Shown: positions 44,478 through 53,675 of the stretch, piece after piece
How the letters are laid out: the number at the start of each line of letters is the position of its first letter
Position numbering within the stretch: position 1 is the first letter of the stretch
Origin: Anaerococcus vaginimassiliensis
GTDB lineage: Bacteria > Bacillota > Clostridia > Tissierellales > Peptoniphilaceae
Assembly: GCF_900626155.1 (NCBI RefSeq)
Contig: NZ_LR130844.1
Coordinates: forward strand, 1,329,109 to 1,393,108
Direction of reading: 5' to 3'
DNA length: 64,000 nt
Program-made: the position numbers and the translations under genes
The notes under the pieces: generated by a model
Database searches by the model: none
Told to the model about the DNA's origin: nothing
What the model saw: only the letters and a program-made list of their open reading frames with translations

Positions 44478-44516
44478 TAACGACTGCTCGAATGAAACTG
44501 TAGTCGTTATTTTTTT
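44478..44516 (+). terminator. Intrinsic terminator after the thioesterase gene
   Basis: TAACGACT (44478-44485) and AGTCGTTA (44502-44509) form an 8-bp stem, followed by TTTTTTT. Confidence 0.85.
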
Positions 44517-44587
44517 ATATATATGAAAAAATATTCATTGTAAATTAAAGTTAGATAATATAAACTATAAATAATAGGAGATAAATT

Positions 44588-45400
44588 ATGGTTAAAATAT
44601 TACAATTTCCCAATACTGATAATTTAAGTGAATCTGTAAAAATCTTGCGAAAAGAACTTCTAGATACTGTTTATAAGTATGATGAAATTTTGGTACACGA
44701 ATCTTATCAACTTAAAATTAAATATATTAGAACATTTGGATCAATAGAGTATAAATATTTGAGCAGAAAACTAGTTTATAATAAATTAAAGGAAGAAAAG
44801 TATCTATTAGGAAAATATATAGATAAATATGACTTTGTTGACTTTAAAAGGCTAGATAAGATTATAAGTCAGAAATTTCACAAGGAAGAGATTGAGCTTG
44901 ATGAAAAACTTATGGAAATAAACGAAGCATTAAATGAAAACACTAAAAGTTCTTTGTCTAATCGAGATCATGGACAATTTGAAAAATCTTACAAGAATAT
45001 AATTACAAAGATTCATCCTCTAATAAATAATAACCTTAGCCCTAGTAAGGCAGATTTATATATAAATTCTTTGTTGGCATTCACATATTATGATTTTGCA
45101 TCTATTAGGACAATAGATAATATGCTGGAAAGAAATCTAGGTGAAAATTATAGGTCCAAACCTACGAATATTTTATATAAAGAAAAGCAAAACCTCGAAA
45201 AATCAATTGAAGATGTAAATATAAAAATTGATTCTTTGTATGAAAAAGATCCGTGGATTTATAAAAAACTTTTAGCAAGTACCGGGGATATAAATAAGAA
45301 ATATAATGAAATATCAAAAAAGATTGATTCTTTAGATGTAGCGATAAGAAGTCTTCAAGAAGAAATAAAAATACTGCTGGAAAAGTGTCATGAAAAATAA
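44588..45400 (+). CDS. Degenerate J-domain-like coiled-coil protein
   Basis: I do not recognise a named family with certainty. The 270-residue protein is lysine- and glutamate-rich with coiled-coil tendency at about residues 60-120 and 195-265. The middle segment YKNIITKIHPLINNNLSPSKADLYINSLLAFTYYDFASIRTI (about 135-176) resembles the J-domain-like part of proteins found beside HIRAN genes, where HPD-type sequence is followed by NP.L...; here the triad reads HPL at 143-145, which should not stimulate Hsp70. Its stop overlaps the HIRAN gene by 11 bases. AGGAG precedes the ATG. Confidence 0.6.
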   Translation: MVKILQFPNTDNLSESVKILRKELLDTVYKYDEILVHESYQLKIKYIRTFGSIEYKYLSRKLVYNKLKEEKYLLGKYIDKYDFVDFKRLDKIISQKFHKEEIELDEKLMEINEALNENTKSSLSNRDHGQFEKSYKNIITKIHPLINNNLSPSKADLYINSLLAFTYYDFASIRTIDNMLERNLGENYRSKPTNILYKEKQNLEKSIEDVNIKIDSLYEKDPWIYKKLLASTGDINKKYNEISKKIDSLDVAIRSLQEEIKILLEKCHEK

Positions 45401-45767
45401 TCACAATTTAAAGATAATTAAACCTAACAGAGTAAGAGAAGAAAAAGCTAGAGAAATTTACCTATTTGACACTCATGTTGCAGGGACAAGTTATATTGAA
45501 AATATAGAAGAAATTGCTGAAAATCTAAACTTTGATGATAAATTAACTTGCATAAGAGAAGAAGATAATGAATACGACCTTCAAGCTATAAAGCTAATTA
45601 CAGATAATGATGAGAAAATAGGCTATATTCCACAGGCTGACAATGTAATTTTTGCAAGACTAATGGATGCTGGCAAAAAACTTTGTGCGAGAGTTAGGTC
45701 TATAAAACTTAAGGGAAAATGGTATAAGATTGAGATAGCTATATTTTTGCTAGATAATGAGAAATAA
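45390..45767 (+). CDS. HIRAN domain protein
   Basis: The 125-residue protein is a free-standing HIRAN domain: YLFDTHVAGTSYIENIEEIAENLNFDDKLTCIREEDNEYDLQAIKLITDNDEKIGYIPQADNVIFARLMDAGKKLCARV carries the family's AGxxY, L.L.REP.N.YD..AI and GYIP motifs. In eukaryotic HLTF this domain binds 3'-OH DNA ends; the bacterial single-domain forms are little studied. It starts inside the preceding gene, and the next small gene starts within its last codons, so the three form a cassette. Confidence 0.85.
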   Translation: MKNNHNLKIIKPNRVREEKAREIYLFDTHVAGTSYIENIEEIAENLNFDDKLTCIREEDNEYDLQAIKLITDNDEKIGYIPQADNVIFARLMDAGKKLCARVRSIKLKGKWYKIEIAIFLLDNEK

Positions 45768-45957
45768 AAGATACGGAGGGCATGTGCTTAGAGGAATAGG
45801 ATTTTTATTGATAGCAATTGGATATGCAGGTAATTATAAGAAATACTTAGAAAGTTATAAAAAAGACAAGAGCAAAGAAAACTTATTCGAAGTGATTGGA
45901 ATCAGTTTAATTATTGTAGGGTGTTTTCTTCTAGGAATTGCTAATATATTTGGATAG
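45757..45957 (+). CDS. Small two-helix membrane protein in the HIRAN cassette
   Basis: The 66-residue protein has two hydrophobic segments (about residues 10-26 and 44-64) separated by a strongly basic loop (KKYLESYKKDKSKENL). No family recognised. ATG 45757 lies within the HIRAN stop region and would be coupled to it; an alternative GTG at 45784 has GGAGGG 3 bases upstream, an unusually short spacing. The start is therefore uncertain. Confidence 0.6.
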   Translation: MRNKRYGGHVLRGIGFLLIAIGYAGNYKKYLESYKKDKSKENLFEVIGISLIIVGCFLLGIANIFG

Positions 45958-46043
45958 GATAATTATTGGTAAATAGTAGTTTGTATTTAATTAAATAGGG
46001 TATTAATAAAACAGAGATTGATAGGAAAAAAGAAAGGATAATT

Positions 46044-46346
46044 ATGAGAAAAGATATTAATAGAGAATGGGACTTTGAACTATATTTTAAACCTGATTGT
46101 CCATTTTGTTTAAAAGTGTTGAATTACTTTAGGGATAATGATATTATTAAATATCCTTCCTATAATATAGAAGATCAAACTTCTGGCTATGAAAATCAAG
46201 ATAAATTGATTGAAGCTGGTGGCAAAGTACAAGTGCCATGCATGGTTATTGATGGAAAAGCAATGTATGAATCTGATGATATCATTGCTTACGCTAAGGA
46301 AAACTTTTTGGAAAAAGCACAAGAAAATAAGAAGAATAGAAAATAA
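46044..46346 (+). CDS. Glutaredoxin-like protein with CPFC motif
   Basis: The 100-residue protein is a thioredoxin-fold domain: ELYFKPDCPFCLKVLNYFRDN (redox CPFC near residues 18-21), the cis-proline region KVQVPCMVIDGKAMYESDDIIAYAKENF, as in the N-terminal domain of GST-like glutaredoxins. It may reduce disulfides or bind an Fe-S cluster. AGAAAGGA lies 5 bases before the ATG. The C-terminal KKNRK tail is basic. Confidence 0.83.
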   Translation: MRKDINREWDFELYFKPDCPFCLKVLNYFRDNDIIKYPSYNIEDQTSGYENQDKLIEAGGKVQVPCMVIDGKAMYESDDIIAYAKENFLEKAQENKKNRK

Positions 46347-46373
46347 AAGTAATTTAAAGATAATTTTAAGATT

Positions 46374-46408
46374 AAAAGGAGTGGTAGATAATATTACCAC
46401 TCCTTTAT
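46374..46408. terminator. Bidirectional terminator between convergent genes
   Basis: GGAGTGGTA (46378-46386) and TACCACTCC (46395-46403) form a 9-bp stem flanked by AAAA and TTTAT, serving the glutaredoxin-like gene on + and the FAD protein gene on -. Confidence 0.8.
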
Positions 46409-46448
46409 ATATTACTTGAATCTTAACTATGAAATATATTTACAACAA

Positions 46449-47987
46449 CTATCCTTCTAATATTTCTATAGCACATTTTACTCCATCAAGTGCAGATGAA
46501 ACTATCCCACCAGCGTAGCCGGCACCTTCACCAATTGGCCTTAGGTTTTTATATTTTGTTGAGTAATTTTCTCTTTCTATTCTAACTGGAGACGAAGTTC
46601 TGGTTTCAACACCAGTAAGTATTGCATCAGGATTTAAAAAGCCCTTCAATTTTTTATCAAATACTTTGATTGACTCTTTGATTGCATCATTTATAAATTC
46701 TGGGTAAATCTCGTTTAAATTAGCCAATGTATATCCAGTTTGATTGCTAGGTTTAACTTTCCCGATACTTTCGCTAGGTTTGTTTTCGTAAAAATCTCCA
46801 AGTCTTTGGACAGGTGCTTTGTTATTTGATCCACCGAGTTTAAAAGCTTTCTTCTCGATATTTCTCTGAAACTCTATTCCTGCCAGATTTCCTTCTCCTA
46901 TGATATTACTATTTACAGTACATACTATAGCAGCATTTGCATTTGTATTTGACCTATCATGGTAGCTCATTCCATTTACACAGAGTTCTTCTTTTTCACT
47001 AGAGCCATTTACGACATAACCACCAGGACACATACAAAAACTATAAACAGAAAACCCTTTTTCTTTATTCGTGTAATTTAATTGGTAGCTTGCCTGTGGT
47101 AGTCGAAAGTCTCTTATATTGTATTGGCTAAAGTTAATGTAATCTTGTAGGTGCTCTATTCTAAAACCAACTGCAAATGGTTTTTGGATTATTTTAATAT
47201 ATTTATCTAGCATAATAAAGGTATCCCTAGATGAATTTCCTAAAGCTAAGATGTATTCATCTGCTTGGTAAGTAGATTTGTCAGTAATAAGACCATTGAC
47301 TTTTTCATTTGCAATGTCTATGTCTATGAATTTTTCATTAAAATGAAATTTTCCTCCCAGGCTTTCGATTGATTTTCTTATGTTAATTATAACTTTTCTT
47401 AGGATATCTGTACCAACGTGAGGGAGATGATCATATAAAATATCTTCTGGAGCTCCATTTTCAACCAAAATTTTAAATATTTCTCTATAACGCTTGTCTT
47501 TTGATCTTGAAGTTAGCTTTCCGTCAGAAAAAGTACCAGCACCTCCTTCTCCGAATTGGATGTTAGATCTTTTATTAAAATTATTATATTCTATAAAATC
47601 TTCTATAGTTTTTAACCTATCTTCTATTTTTTGACCCTGCTCTATTATATCTACCTTTACATTTGCCTTGGCAAGGCTTATAGCAGCAAATAAACCAGCA
47701 GGGCCAGCTCCAACTATTACTGCAGATTTAACCTTGTTCTTATTTTCTAAAGTTAGGTTTTCCTCTTTATATTCTGATACATTATGTTTAAGCTTTTTGA
47801 TTGTTTTAGGATTTAGCTCTGTATCAATTAACACTTGATATACATAATAGACACCCTTTCTAGCATCTATTGATTTTTTATATATTTCAAAAGAGTCTAT
47901 TTTCTTTTGTATTGTTTTTTCTATTTCTTTTTTAAGTTCACTTTCATTAGCGTCATAAGGCACTTTTATATTTCTAAGAAGTAACAT
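46449..47987 (-). CDS. FAD-dependent dehydrogenase-like protein (COG2509 type)
   Basis: The 512-residue protein has an N-terminal ~85-residue domain, then the FAD-binding AVIVGAGPAGLFAAISLAKANVKVDIIEQG (about residues 89-118), IQFGEGGAGTFSDGKLTSRSKD, and the C-terminal GVETRTSSPVRIERE and IGEGAGYAGGIVSSALDGVKCA segments. This is the widespread but uncharacterised group of FAD-dependent dehydrogenases; the substrate is unknown. On the - strand AGGAAAT precedes the ATG by a short distance. It is a single-gene unit between a shared terminator and the divergent EamA gene. Confidence 0.85.
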   Translation of the reverse strand: MLLLRNIKVPYDANESELKKEIEKTIQKKIDSFEIYKKSIDARKGVYYVYQVLIDTELNPKTIKKLKHNVSEYKEENLTLENKNKVKSAVIVGAGPAGLFAAISLAKANVKVDIIEQGQKIEDRLKTIEDFIEYNNFNKRSNIQFGEGGAGTFSDGKLTSRSKDKRYREIFKILVENGAPEDILYDHLPHVGTDILRKVIINIRKSIESLGGKFHFNEKFIDIDIANEKVNGLITDKSTYQADEYILALGNSSRDTFIMLDKYIKIIQKPFAVGFRIEHLQDYINFSQYNIRDFRLPQASYQLNYTNKEKGFSVYSFCMCPGGYVVNGSSEKEELCVNGMSYHDRSNTNANAAIVCTVNSNIIGEGNLAGIEFQRNIEKKAFKLGGSNNKAPVQRLGDFYENKPSESIGKVKPSNQTGYTLANLNEIYPEFINDAIKESIKVFDKKLKGFLNPDAILTGVETRTSSPVRIERENYSTKYKNLRPIGEGAGYAGGIVSSALDGVKCAIEILEG

Positions 47988-48093
47988 ATTTCCTCCGTTT
48001 CTTATATTATTTTACCAGAAGATTACCGTATTAAGAAAAATAATGATTTTGGGTATAATTACCTTATAGGATAATGGAGTTAGGAGATATGGT

Positions 48094-48507
48094 ATGTGGT
48101 TGATTTTATCAATATTATCAGCATTTTTTGCGGCAGTCACATCAATTCTTGCAAAAATTGGAATTGAAAATGTAAATTCAAATTTAGCTACAGCAATTAG
48201 AACTTTGGTTGTGGTTATTATGAGCTGGCTTATAGTATTTACTACAAATGCTCAAACAGGAATACACGATATATCTAATAAATCATGGTTGTATTTAATT
48301 CTGTCGGGACTTGCAACTGGACTGTCTTGGTTATGTTATTATGCAGCAATTAAATCTGGGCAAGTATCTAAGGTTGTAGCTGTTGATAAGGCGAGTGTTA
48401 TATTGACATTTATAATGGCTTTTATTTTTCTTGGGGAAAAGTTTACACAAAAATCAATTATAGGAGCTATACTTATTGGAATCGGAACATTTATTATGGT
48501 TATTTAG
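48094..48507 (+). CDS. Single-domain EamA/DMT family transporter
   Basis: The 137-residue membrane protein has five hydrophobic segments and one EamA repeat: LSAFFAAVTSILAKIGIENVNSNLATAIRTLVV and SGLATGLSWLCYYAAIKSGQVSKVVAVDKASVILTFIMAFIFLGEKFT. Full-size members have two repeats, so this should dimerise, as with other single-repeat DMT proteins; it is complete rather than truncated. Substrate unknown. TAGGAGA precedes the ATG and a TATAAT box lies about 40 bases upstream. Confidence 0.85.
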   Translation: MWLILSILSAFFAAVTSILAKIGIENVNSNLATAIRTLVVVIMSWLIVFTTNAQTGIHDISNKSWLYLILSGLATGLSWLCYYAAIKSGQVSKVVAVDKASVILTFIMAFIFLGEKFTQKSIIGAILIGIGTFIMVI

Positions 48508-48572
48508 AATTAAATTTAATAAATTAAACAATATTTTAAAGCAAGTATTAAAATTTCTATAAAGGAGAAAAA

Positions 48573-49901
48573 ATGAATAACAAAGACCTAAATGCAAGAC
48601 AAGCTATAGAAAGAATTAAAAAGGTATATAAAAATATGGAAAAAGTTCTGGACTCTCTTCCTGATGCATTTCCAAAAAGTATGAAAAATCAAATAAAAGA
48701 GCTTGTTTTTGATGATGAAGATCTAAGCAAGCTAATGAGTGAGCTAGACCATCATAGACCACCTAAGATATTTTTGATAGGAAGAACTGGTGTAGGGAAA
48801 AGCTCACTGATAAACGCCATTAGTGGTAAATATCTCGCACCTGTAAATGATGTTTATTCCAATACACAATATGCCAACAAATACGATTATGTAGATGATG
48901 GAAAAGTCTTGATGGAAATCTTAGATACTAGGGGAATTGCCGAATCAATTGCTATAGACAACAAAATTTCTGCCGAAGATATGATTAAAAAAGAAGTTAA
49001 TACATTTCTACCTGATGTTTGCATCTTTATGCTAAACGCGAGCCATAGAGATGATATAAACTCTGATGTTGATTTCTTAAGAGAAATAAGCGAAGATTAT
49101 AGAAAAAATAATGGAGTTGAATTACCTATTATTACTGTAATTAACAAGGTTGATGAACTTGCACCTTCAAGATTTAAAGACCCAAAAGAATACCCAATTA
49201 GTAAAAATAATAATATAGATGAAGTTATAAAATATTATGGACAAATTATTATGGAAGGTGGGCTTGAGGTAAACGAAATATTACCAGCTTCTTCTCTAAT
49301 TGAATGGCAGATAGATGGGGAGTTTATAGATACACTTGCTATAAATGATTTACCACCGGCAGAACTAGAAGAATTAGAGATTGGATTTGATGGTAGATAT
49401 GGAATAGAGAAACTCCTAGATGCTTTAGAAAACTCAATATCAGATTACGACGCTTTAATTGGATTAAAGATAGCTTGTAGGATGGAAAATATTTTAATAA
49501 ACTTAACCGATAAACTTATTAAGATATTTGCAGGCTTTGCCGGAACTATCGCATTAACCCCAATCCCTGTTGCAGATGTATATCCTCTAATCGCTATACA
49601 AATACTTCTAGTTAGTTTGATAGCAGGACTTGGCGGTAGAGATGTATCTGCAAAAAGCGCAAGAGAATTTCTAGTATCCATAGGTGCTGTAGGAGTTACC
49701 GGTAATATTTTTAGATTTACTGCTCAACAAATATTGAAGTTTGTTCCTGGAGCTGGAAGTGCTATCAGTGCATCAATAGCAGCATTCGGAACTAAAACAA
49801 TAGGAGATGCTGCTAAAAAATATTATATTGAAGGAATAGATATAAAGAAAGTAAGCAAGGATTATAAAAAGAAAATAAAGGAAGAAAAGAAGAAAAGTTA
49901 G
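48573..49901 (+). CDS. GTPase with C-terminal membrane-associated domain
   Basis: The 442-residue protein has a GTPase domain: G1 GRTGVGKSS at residues 70-78, G3 DTRG at 118-121, and G4 NKVD near 190. The C-terminal region from about 290 is hydrophobic and glycine/alanine-rich (IFAGFAGTIALTPIPVADVYPLIAIQILLVSLIAGLGG), like the DUF697/YcjF module. Similar proteins occur near stress or membrane genes, but the function is not known. AAAGGAG lies 7 bases before the ATG, and a terminator follows. Confidence 0.82.
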   Translation: MNNKDLNARQAIERIKKVYKNMEKVLDSLPDAFPKSMKNQIKELVFDDEDLSKLMSELDHHRPPKIFLIGRTGVGKSSLINAISGKYLAPVNDVYSNTQYANKYDYVDDGKVLMEILDTRGIAESIAIDNKISAEDMIKKEVNTFLPDVCIFMLNASHRDDINSDVDFLREISEDYRKNNGVELPIITVINKVDELAPSRFKDPKEYPISKNNNIDEVIKYYGQIIMEGGLEVNEILPASSLIEWQIDGEFIDTLAINDLPPAELEELEIGFDGRYGIEKLLDALENSISDYDALIGLKIACRMENILINLTDKLIKIFAGFAGTIALTPIPVADVYPLIAIQILLVSLIAGLGGRDVSAKSAREFLVSIGAVGVTGNIFRFTAQQILKFVPGAGSAISASIAAFGTKTIGDAAKKYYIEGIDIKKVSKDYKKKIKEEKKKS

Positions 49902-49921
49902 GCTCATCGCCTAATTTTTTT
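49898..49921 (+). terminator. Intrinsic terminator after the GTPase gene
   Basis: TTAGGC and GCCTAA form a stem around TCATC, followed by TTTTTTT; the stop codon TAG is within the left arm. Confidence 0.85.
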
Positions 49922-49936
49922 GTATATAAAATTAAT

Positions 49937-49965
49937 TTGACTAATTGATATCAAAGAAATATAAT
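49937..49965 (+). promoter_or_regulatory. Promoter of the AbgT-type transporter gene
   Basis: TTGACT (49937-49942) and TATAAT (49960-49965) are exactly 17 bases apart; the ATG follows 37 bases after the -10 box. Confidence 0.85.
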
Positions 49966-50002
49966 CATTAAATGTGTAAAAAATTTGTAAAGGAGGTTAG
50001 CA

Positions 50003-51544
50003 ATGGCTAACAAAAACAAATCTAATGACAACTCGTCAAAAGGTTTTCTTGCAGGTGTAGAAAGAGTGGGTAACGCCCTACCGCATCCTGCTATGATATT
50101 TGTAATTATGATTGCAATTCTTGCAGTTATATCAGCCCTAGCAGCAAAGTCTAACGTTACAGTTAACTATTACGATGCTAAGGCAGAAGAAAATGTAGAG
50201 CTTGCAGCAATAAGTTTATTAAACGCTGATGGTATCAGATATATGGTAAACTCTGTTGTTGAAAACTTCACAAGTTTTGCACCTTTGGGTACTGTACTTG
50301 TAGCAATGCTCGGTGTAGGAGTTGCAGAATATGCAGGATTCTTTGATACAGGACTTAAAAAGTTATTATCTAATGTTCCATCTGTATTATTGACAGCCGC
50401 AGTTGTTTTTGCCGGAATTATATCAAATATTGCATCAGATGCAGGCTATGTTGTTGTAGTTCCACTTGGAGCAATGATTTTTGCATCAGCTGGTAAACAT
50501 CCAATTGCAGGACTTGCAGCAGCATTTGCAGGTGTATCTGGTGGATTTTCTGCAAACCTAATATTTGGACCTACAGACGCATTACTTGCTGGTATTACTA
50601 ACGAGGCTTTGAGAGCGTCTAAAATATCTGAAACTGTAGATGTAACAGGCAACTGGTATTTCTTGATAGTATCTACATTTATATTGACAATAGTAGGTAC
50701 ATTAGTGACAGAAAAAATAGTAATTCCAAACCTTGGTGAATACAAGGGATCTTATGTTCATGATGATAAGCCAATTACAGATCTTGAGAAAAAAGCTTTA
50801 AGAAACTCTCTAATCGCAATTCTTATTTTTGTAGTTATTCTTATTTTAGCTATGGCACCACAAAATGCTATCTTAAAAGAAGCTGACAAGAGTGGGGATG
50901 TCAATATCCAACACTTCCTAGGAAACGGTTTAATATTTGCAATTTTGCTATTATTTTTAATCCCAGGTGTTGTTTATGGAAAAACTGTAGGAAAGATCAA
51001 TTCATCAAATGATTTAGTAGAAGCAATGAGCCAAGCTATGAAATCAATGTCAGGTTTCTTAGTGTTAGCATTTTTCGCAGCACAATTTGTATCTTTCTTT
51101 GCTTATACAAATCTTGGAACAGTACTTTCAGTAAAGGGAGCAGAATTCTTAGAAGCAATAGGATTAACAGGAATACCACTAATTATTCTATTTATAATTC
51201 TATCTGCATTCATAAACTTGTTTATAGGTTCGGCATCTGCAAAATGGGCTATAATGGCACCAATATTTGTACCAATGTTCTTTAAAATGGGACTAAGCCC
51301 AGAGTTAACTCAAATGGCTTATAGAATCGCAGATTCATCAACAAATATTATTTCGCCACTAATGAACTATTTTGCTATGATTGTAATTTTCATGCAAAAA
51401 TATGATAAAGACAGAGGATTGGGTACTTTAATTTCTACAATGTTACCTTATTCAATGGCCTTCTTATTACTTTGGTCAGTATTGTTAATAATTTGGATGG
51501 CTTTCGGAATACCACTTGGCCCTGGTGCACCACTTACTGTATAA
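50003..51544 (+). CDS. AbgT family transporter
   Basis: The 513-residue membrane protein matches the AbgT (p-aminobenzoyl-glutamate) family: VERVGNALPHPAMIFVIMIAILAVIS at the start, NFTSFAPLGTVLVAMLGVGVAEYAGFF, SDAGYVVVVPLGAMIFASAGKHPIAGLAAAFAGVSGGFSANL, and FINLFIGSASAKWAIMAPIFVPMF with the substrate-binding hairpin. Some members export sulfonamides or import aminobenzoyl-glutamate. AGGAGG precedes the ATG. It has its own promoter and terminator, and no peptidase gene (abgA/B) is beside it. Confidence 0.9.
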   Translation: MANKNKSNDNSSKGFLAGVERVGNALPHPAMIFVIMIAILAVISALAAKSNVTVNYYDAKAEENVELAAISLLNADGIRYMVNSVVENFTSFAPLGTVLVAMLGVGVAEYAGFFDTGLKKLLSNVPSVLLTAAVVFAGIISNIASDAGYVVVVPLGAMIFASAGKHPIAGLAAAFAGVSGGFSANLIFGPTDALLAGITNEALRASKISETVDVTGNWYFLIVSTFILTIVGTLVTEKIVIPNLGEYKGSYVHDDKPITDLEKKALRNSLIAILIFVVILILAMAPQNAILKEADKSGDVNIQHFLGNGLIFAILLLFLIPGVVYGKTVGKINSSNDLVEAMSQAMKSMSGFLVLAFFAAQFVSFFAYTNLGTVLSVKGAEFLEAIGLTGIPLIILFIILSAFINLFIGSASAKWAIMAPIFVPMFFKMGLSPELTQMAYRIADSSTNIISPLMNYFAMIVIFMQKYDKDRGLGTLISTMLPYSMAFLLLWSVLLIIWMAFGIPLGPGAPLTV

Positions 51545-51569
51545 CAATTAAATAAGATTTAAATTAAGT

Positions 51570-51606
51570 GATAGCATTGAGGATAATTAGTGCTATCTCT
51601 TTTTTT
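51570..51606 (+). terminator. Intrinsic terminator after the AbgT-type gene
   Basis: GATAGCA (51570-51576) and TGCTATC (51591-51597) form a 7-bp stem, followed by TCTTTTTTT. Confidence 0.82.
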
Positions 51607-51709
51607 ATAATTTAATACAAATTAAAGTAAACATGTTATAATGATTAATATATTATAAAAGAATTTTAAAACTTACATAAATTTATTTTAGAAAGAAAGA
51701 GACATAAGA

Positions 51710-52387
51710 ATGGAGTATTTTTTTAGACATACGCCAGACCCTAAAACTAATATAAGTATGGGCATGGTGTGGATATTTTTGATTATATATTTGTTATTTT
51801 CTTATAAATTTAGATATAGCAAAAAACTCTTAGAATTTCAATTTGTTTTTATAATATTAGTAGAATTATCTTTGATTTACTGGTATTACAAAGGAAAAGT
51901 TATATTTTTAAAAGAGGGATTGCCACTATACCATTGTAGAGTAGCTGCATTTATGATGCCCATAGCTTACTTTACTAAAAAATATAAGTTGGCTAGTTAT
52001 TTTTCCTATATGGCAATTATCGGACCATTAGTAGCTTACTCAATACCAGATCCATCAAAATTCATGTGGCCACATATTACAAATGTAACTTATGTTTGTG
52101 CACATACCATGCTTATTGCAAGCGGGCTTATGTTTATAACAAATAATAGGGAAGATCTTGACCTTAAATATATAATAAAAGTTACTTTAGGAATCAATTT
52201 AATAATTTACTTAGCAAATTATATTTTTGATGCAAACTATGGATATTTGAGAAACTTACCAGAATCCCTTGGAATTGATATTCCTAGCATAGTTTTATTA
52301 TTAGCTATCAGTTTGCTGTTAGTATTAGGCATTTATGCTTTAAATGGCATAGCAAGAAAAATTTTAAGGAATAAATTGAAATGTTAA
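51710..52387 (+). CDS. TIGR02206/YwaF-like integral membrane protein
   Basis: The 225-residue protein has about six membrane helices. The family mark is GLPLYHCRVAAFMMPIAYFTKKYKLASYFSYMAIIGPLVAYSIPD near residues 60-110, with LPLYHCR equivalent to the LPLHLC of YwaF. FMWPHITNVTYVCAHTML follows. Function is unknown. AGAAAGAGA lies before the ATG and TGTTATAAT about 70 bases upstream is a possible extended -10 promoter. Confidence 0.78.
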   Translation: MEYFFRHTPDPKTNISMGMVWIFLIIYLLFSYKFRYSKKLLEFQFVFIILVELSLIYWYYKGKVIFLKEGLPLYHCRVAAFMMPIAYFTKKYKLASYFSYMAIIGPLVAYSIPDPSKFMWPHITNVTYVCAHTMLIASGLMFITNNREDLDLKYIIKVTLGINLIIYLANYIFDANYGYLRNLPESLGIDIPSIVLLLAISLLLVLGIYALNGIARKILRNKLKC

Positions 52388-52427
52388 ATATATGAACAAG
52401 ATAATATATCAAGTTTCCTATATATTA

Positions 52428-52475
52428 AAAAGTGGTGTTGGCCAATAGATGTACTTATTAGCCAACACCACTTTT
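52428..52475. terminator. Bidirectional terminator
   Basis: AAAAGTGGTGTTGGC (52428-52442) and GCCAACACCACTTTT (52461-52475) form a perfect 15-bp stem, usable from both sides. Confidence 0.9.
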
Positions 52476-53514
52476 ATTTTAATATAAATTTCATCGTAAC
52501 TGGATTATGATCACTATTTTTAAATCCTAAATCTTCTACCTTAACGCCTTACACTTCAATGTTTTTACTTACTATGAATCCATCTATAATACATTCGTAA
52601 GAATCATTAGGATTATAGGGAGTATTGTTAAGTCTTGATGAATTGACATTATCGCCATATACAAGTTTAAAATCTTTTGTGACTATATCATGTGGGAAAT
52701 CACTAGGATTCCAATATTCACTAATCCTTTCTGCCTTATAATTTTCTCTCAACTCCTGATTAAAATCTCCTCCAACTACAACATAGTTACCCATGTCATA
52801 TTCGTTTTGAATAAAATCAAATATCTGTTTAATCTGGGCAATTCTACCGTTGTTGCCATTTTCATAGGCGTCTAGGTGCACATTTACTAATGCTAATTTT
52901 TTATCAGTGCCTTCAATATCTAAATAGCTTACGCCAAATCCTCTTTTTAGGTTTGCAAGCCTTGTAGGAAATTTGTGAGGAATTGGTTGTTGATATCTAA
53001 ATGCTTCTGATATCTTAAATTTAGTTTGAGTAAGAATACCAGAATTCATTTTTCCCATTGGTGGTATTGGATATGGAACATACTTAACCTTATAGTTATA
53101 AGCGAAGATAGAATTACCTAATAAATTTTCTCTGAACATCTCTACTTCGTTGATGTTATATGTTCTCTTTGAATCTTCATCTATTTCTTGGATTAGATTA
53201 AAATCTGCATTTATATCTTTTATACTTTGAAGTATTCCATCAAGGGCATTTTCTACATGTTCTTTACTTATAGGCAGAACCATCTTTCCACCATCCATAA
53301 AAAAGTCAGTATCTTTATCTAACCCTCCGTAGCCAATATTCCATGTCATTATTTTGTATTCATTGTTTATACTTAGTATATTCTGAGAATTTCCATCAAT
53401 ATTTAGTTCTTCCTTATCATTTGGTTTATACTCAGTTACCCACAAATAAGATAGTAGAAGAATAAACAAAATAATAATTAGATACAATATATATTTTAAT
53501 ATTCTCTTTGCCAT
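52474..53514 (-). pseudogene. Endonuclease/exonuclease/phosphatase family protein, cut by an in-frame TAA near its end
   Basis: On the - strand 53514-52549 codes 321 residues: a membrane anchor (about residues 5-26), then the EEP motifs MTWNIGYGGL (Asn), LIQEID (Glu), NVHLDAY, GGDFNQE (Asp/Asn) and CIIDGFIVS (Asp). TAA at 52549-52551 then stops it. The frame continues for 24 more codons and reads GVKVEDLGFKNSDHNPVTMKF, holding the conserved SDHxPV histidine that is essential in this family, before TAA at 52474. So one nonsense change has removed the catalytic His. The shortened protein may still be made but should be inactive. Confidence 0.8.
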
Positions 53515-53675
53515 AGATCCTCCTTGTATAGGTTTAAGTCTATCACTAATATAAGTTAAAGTAAATAATATATATATTTAGTTTATTTTGTTGAATAATC
53601 TATGATACAATTAATGTTGTTAATGAGTAAAGACTATAATAAGCAAATAATAATTATATGACAGGAATAAGATTT

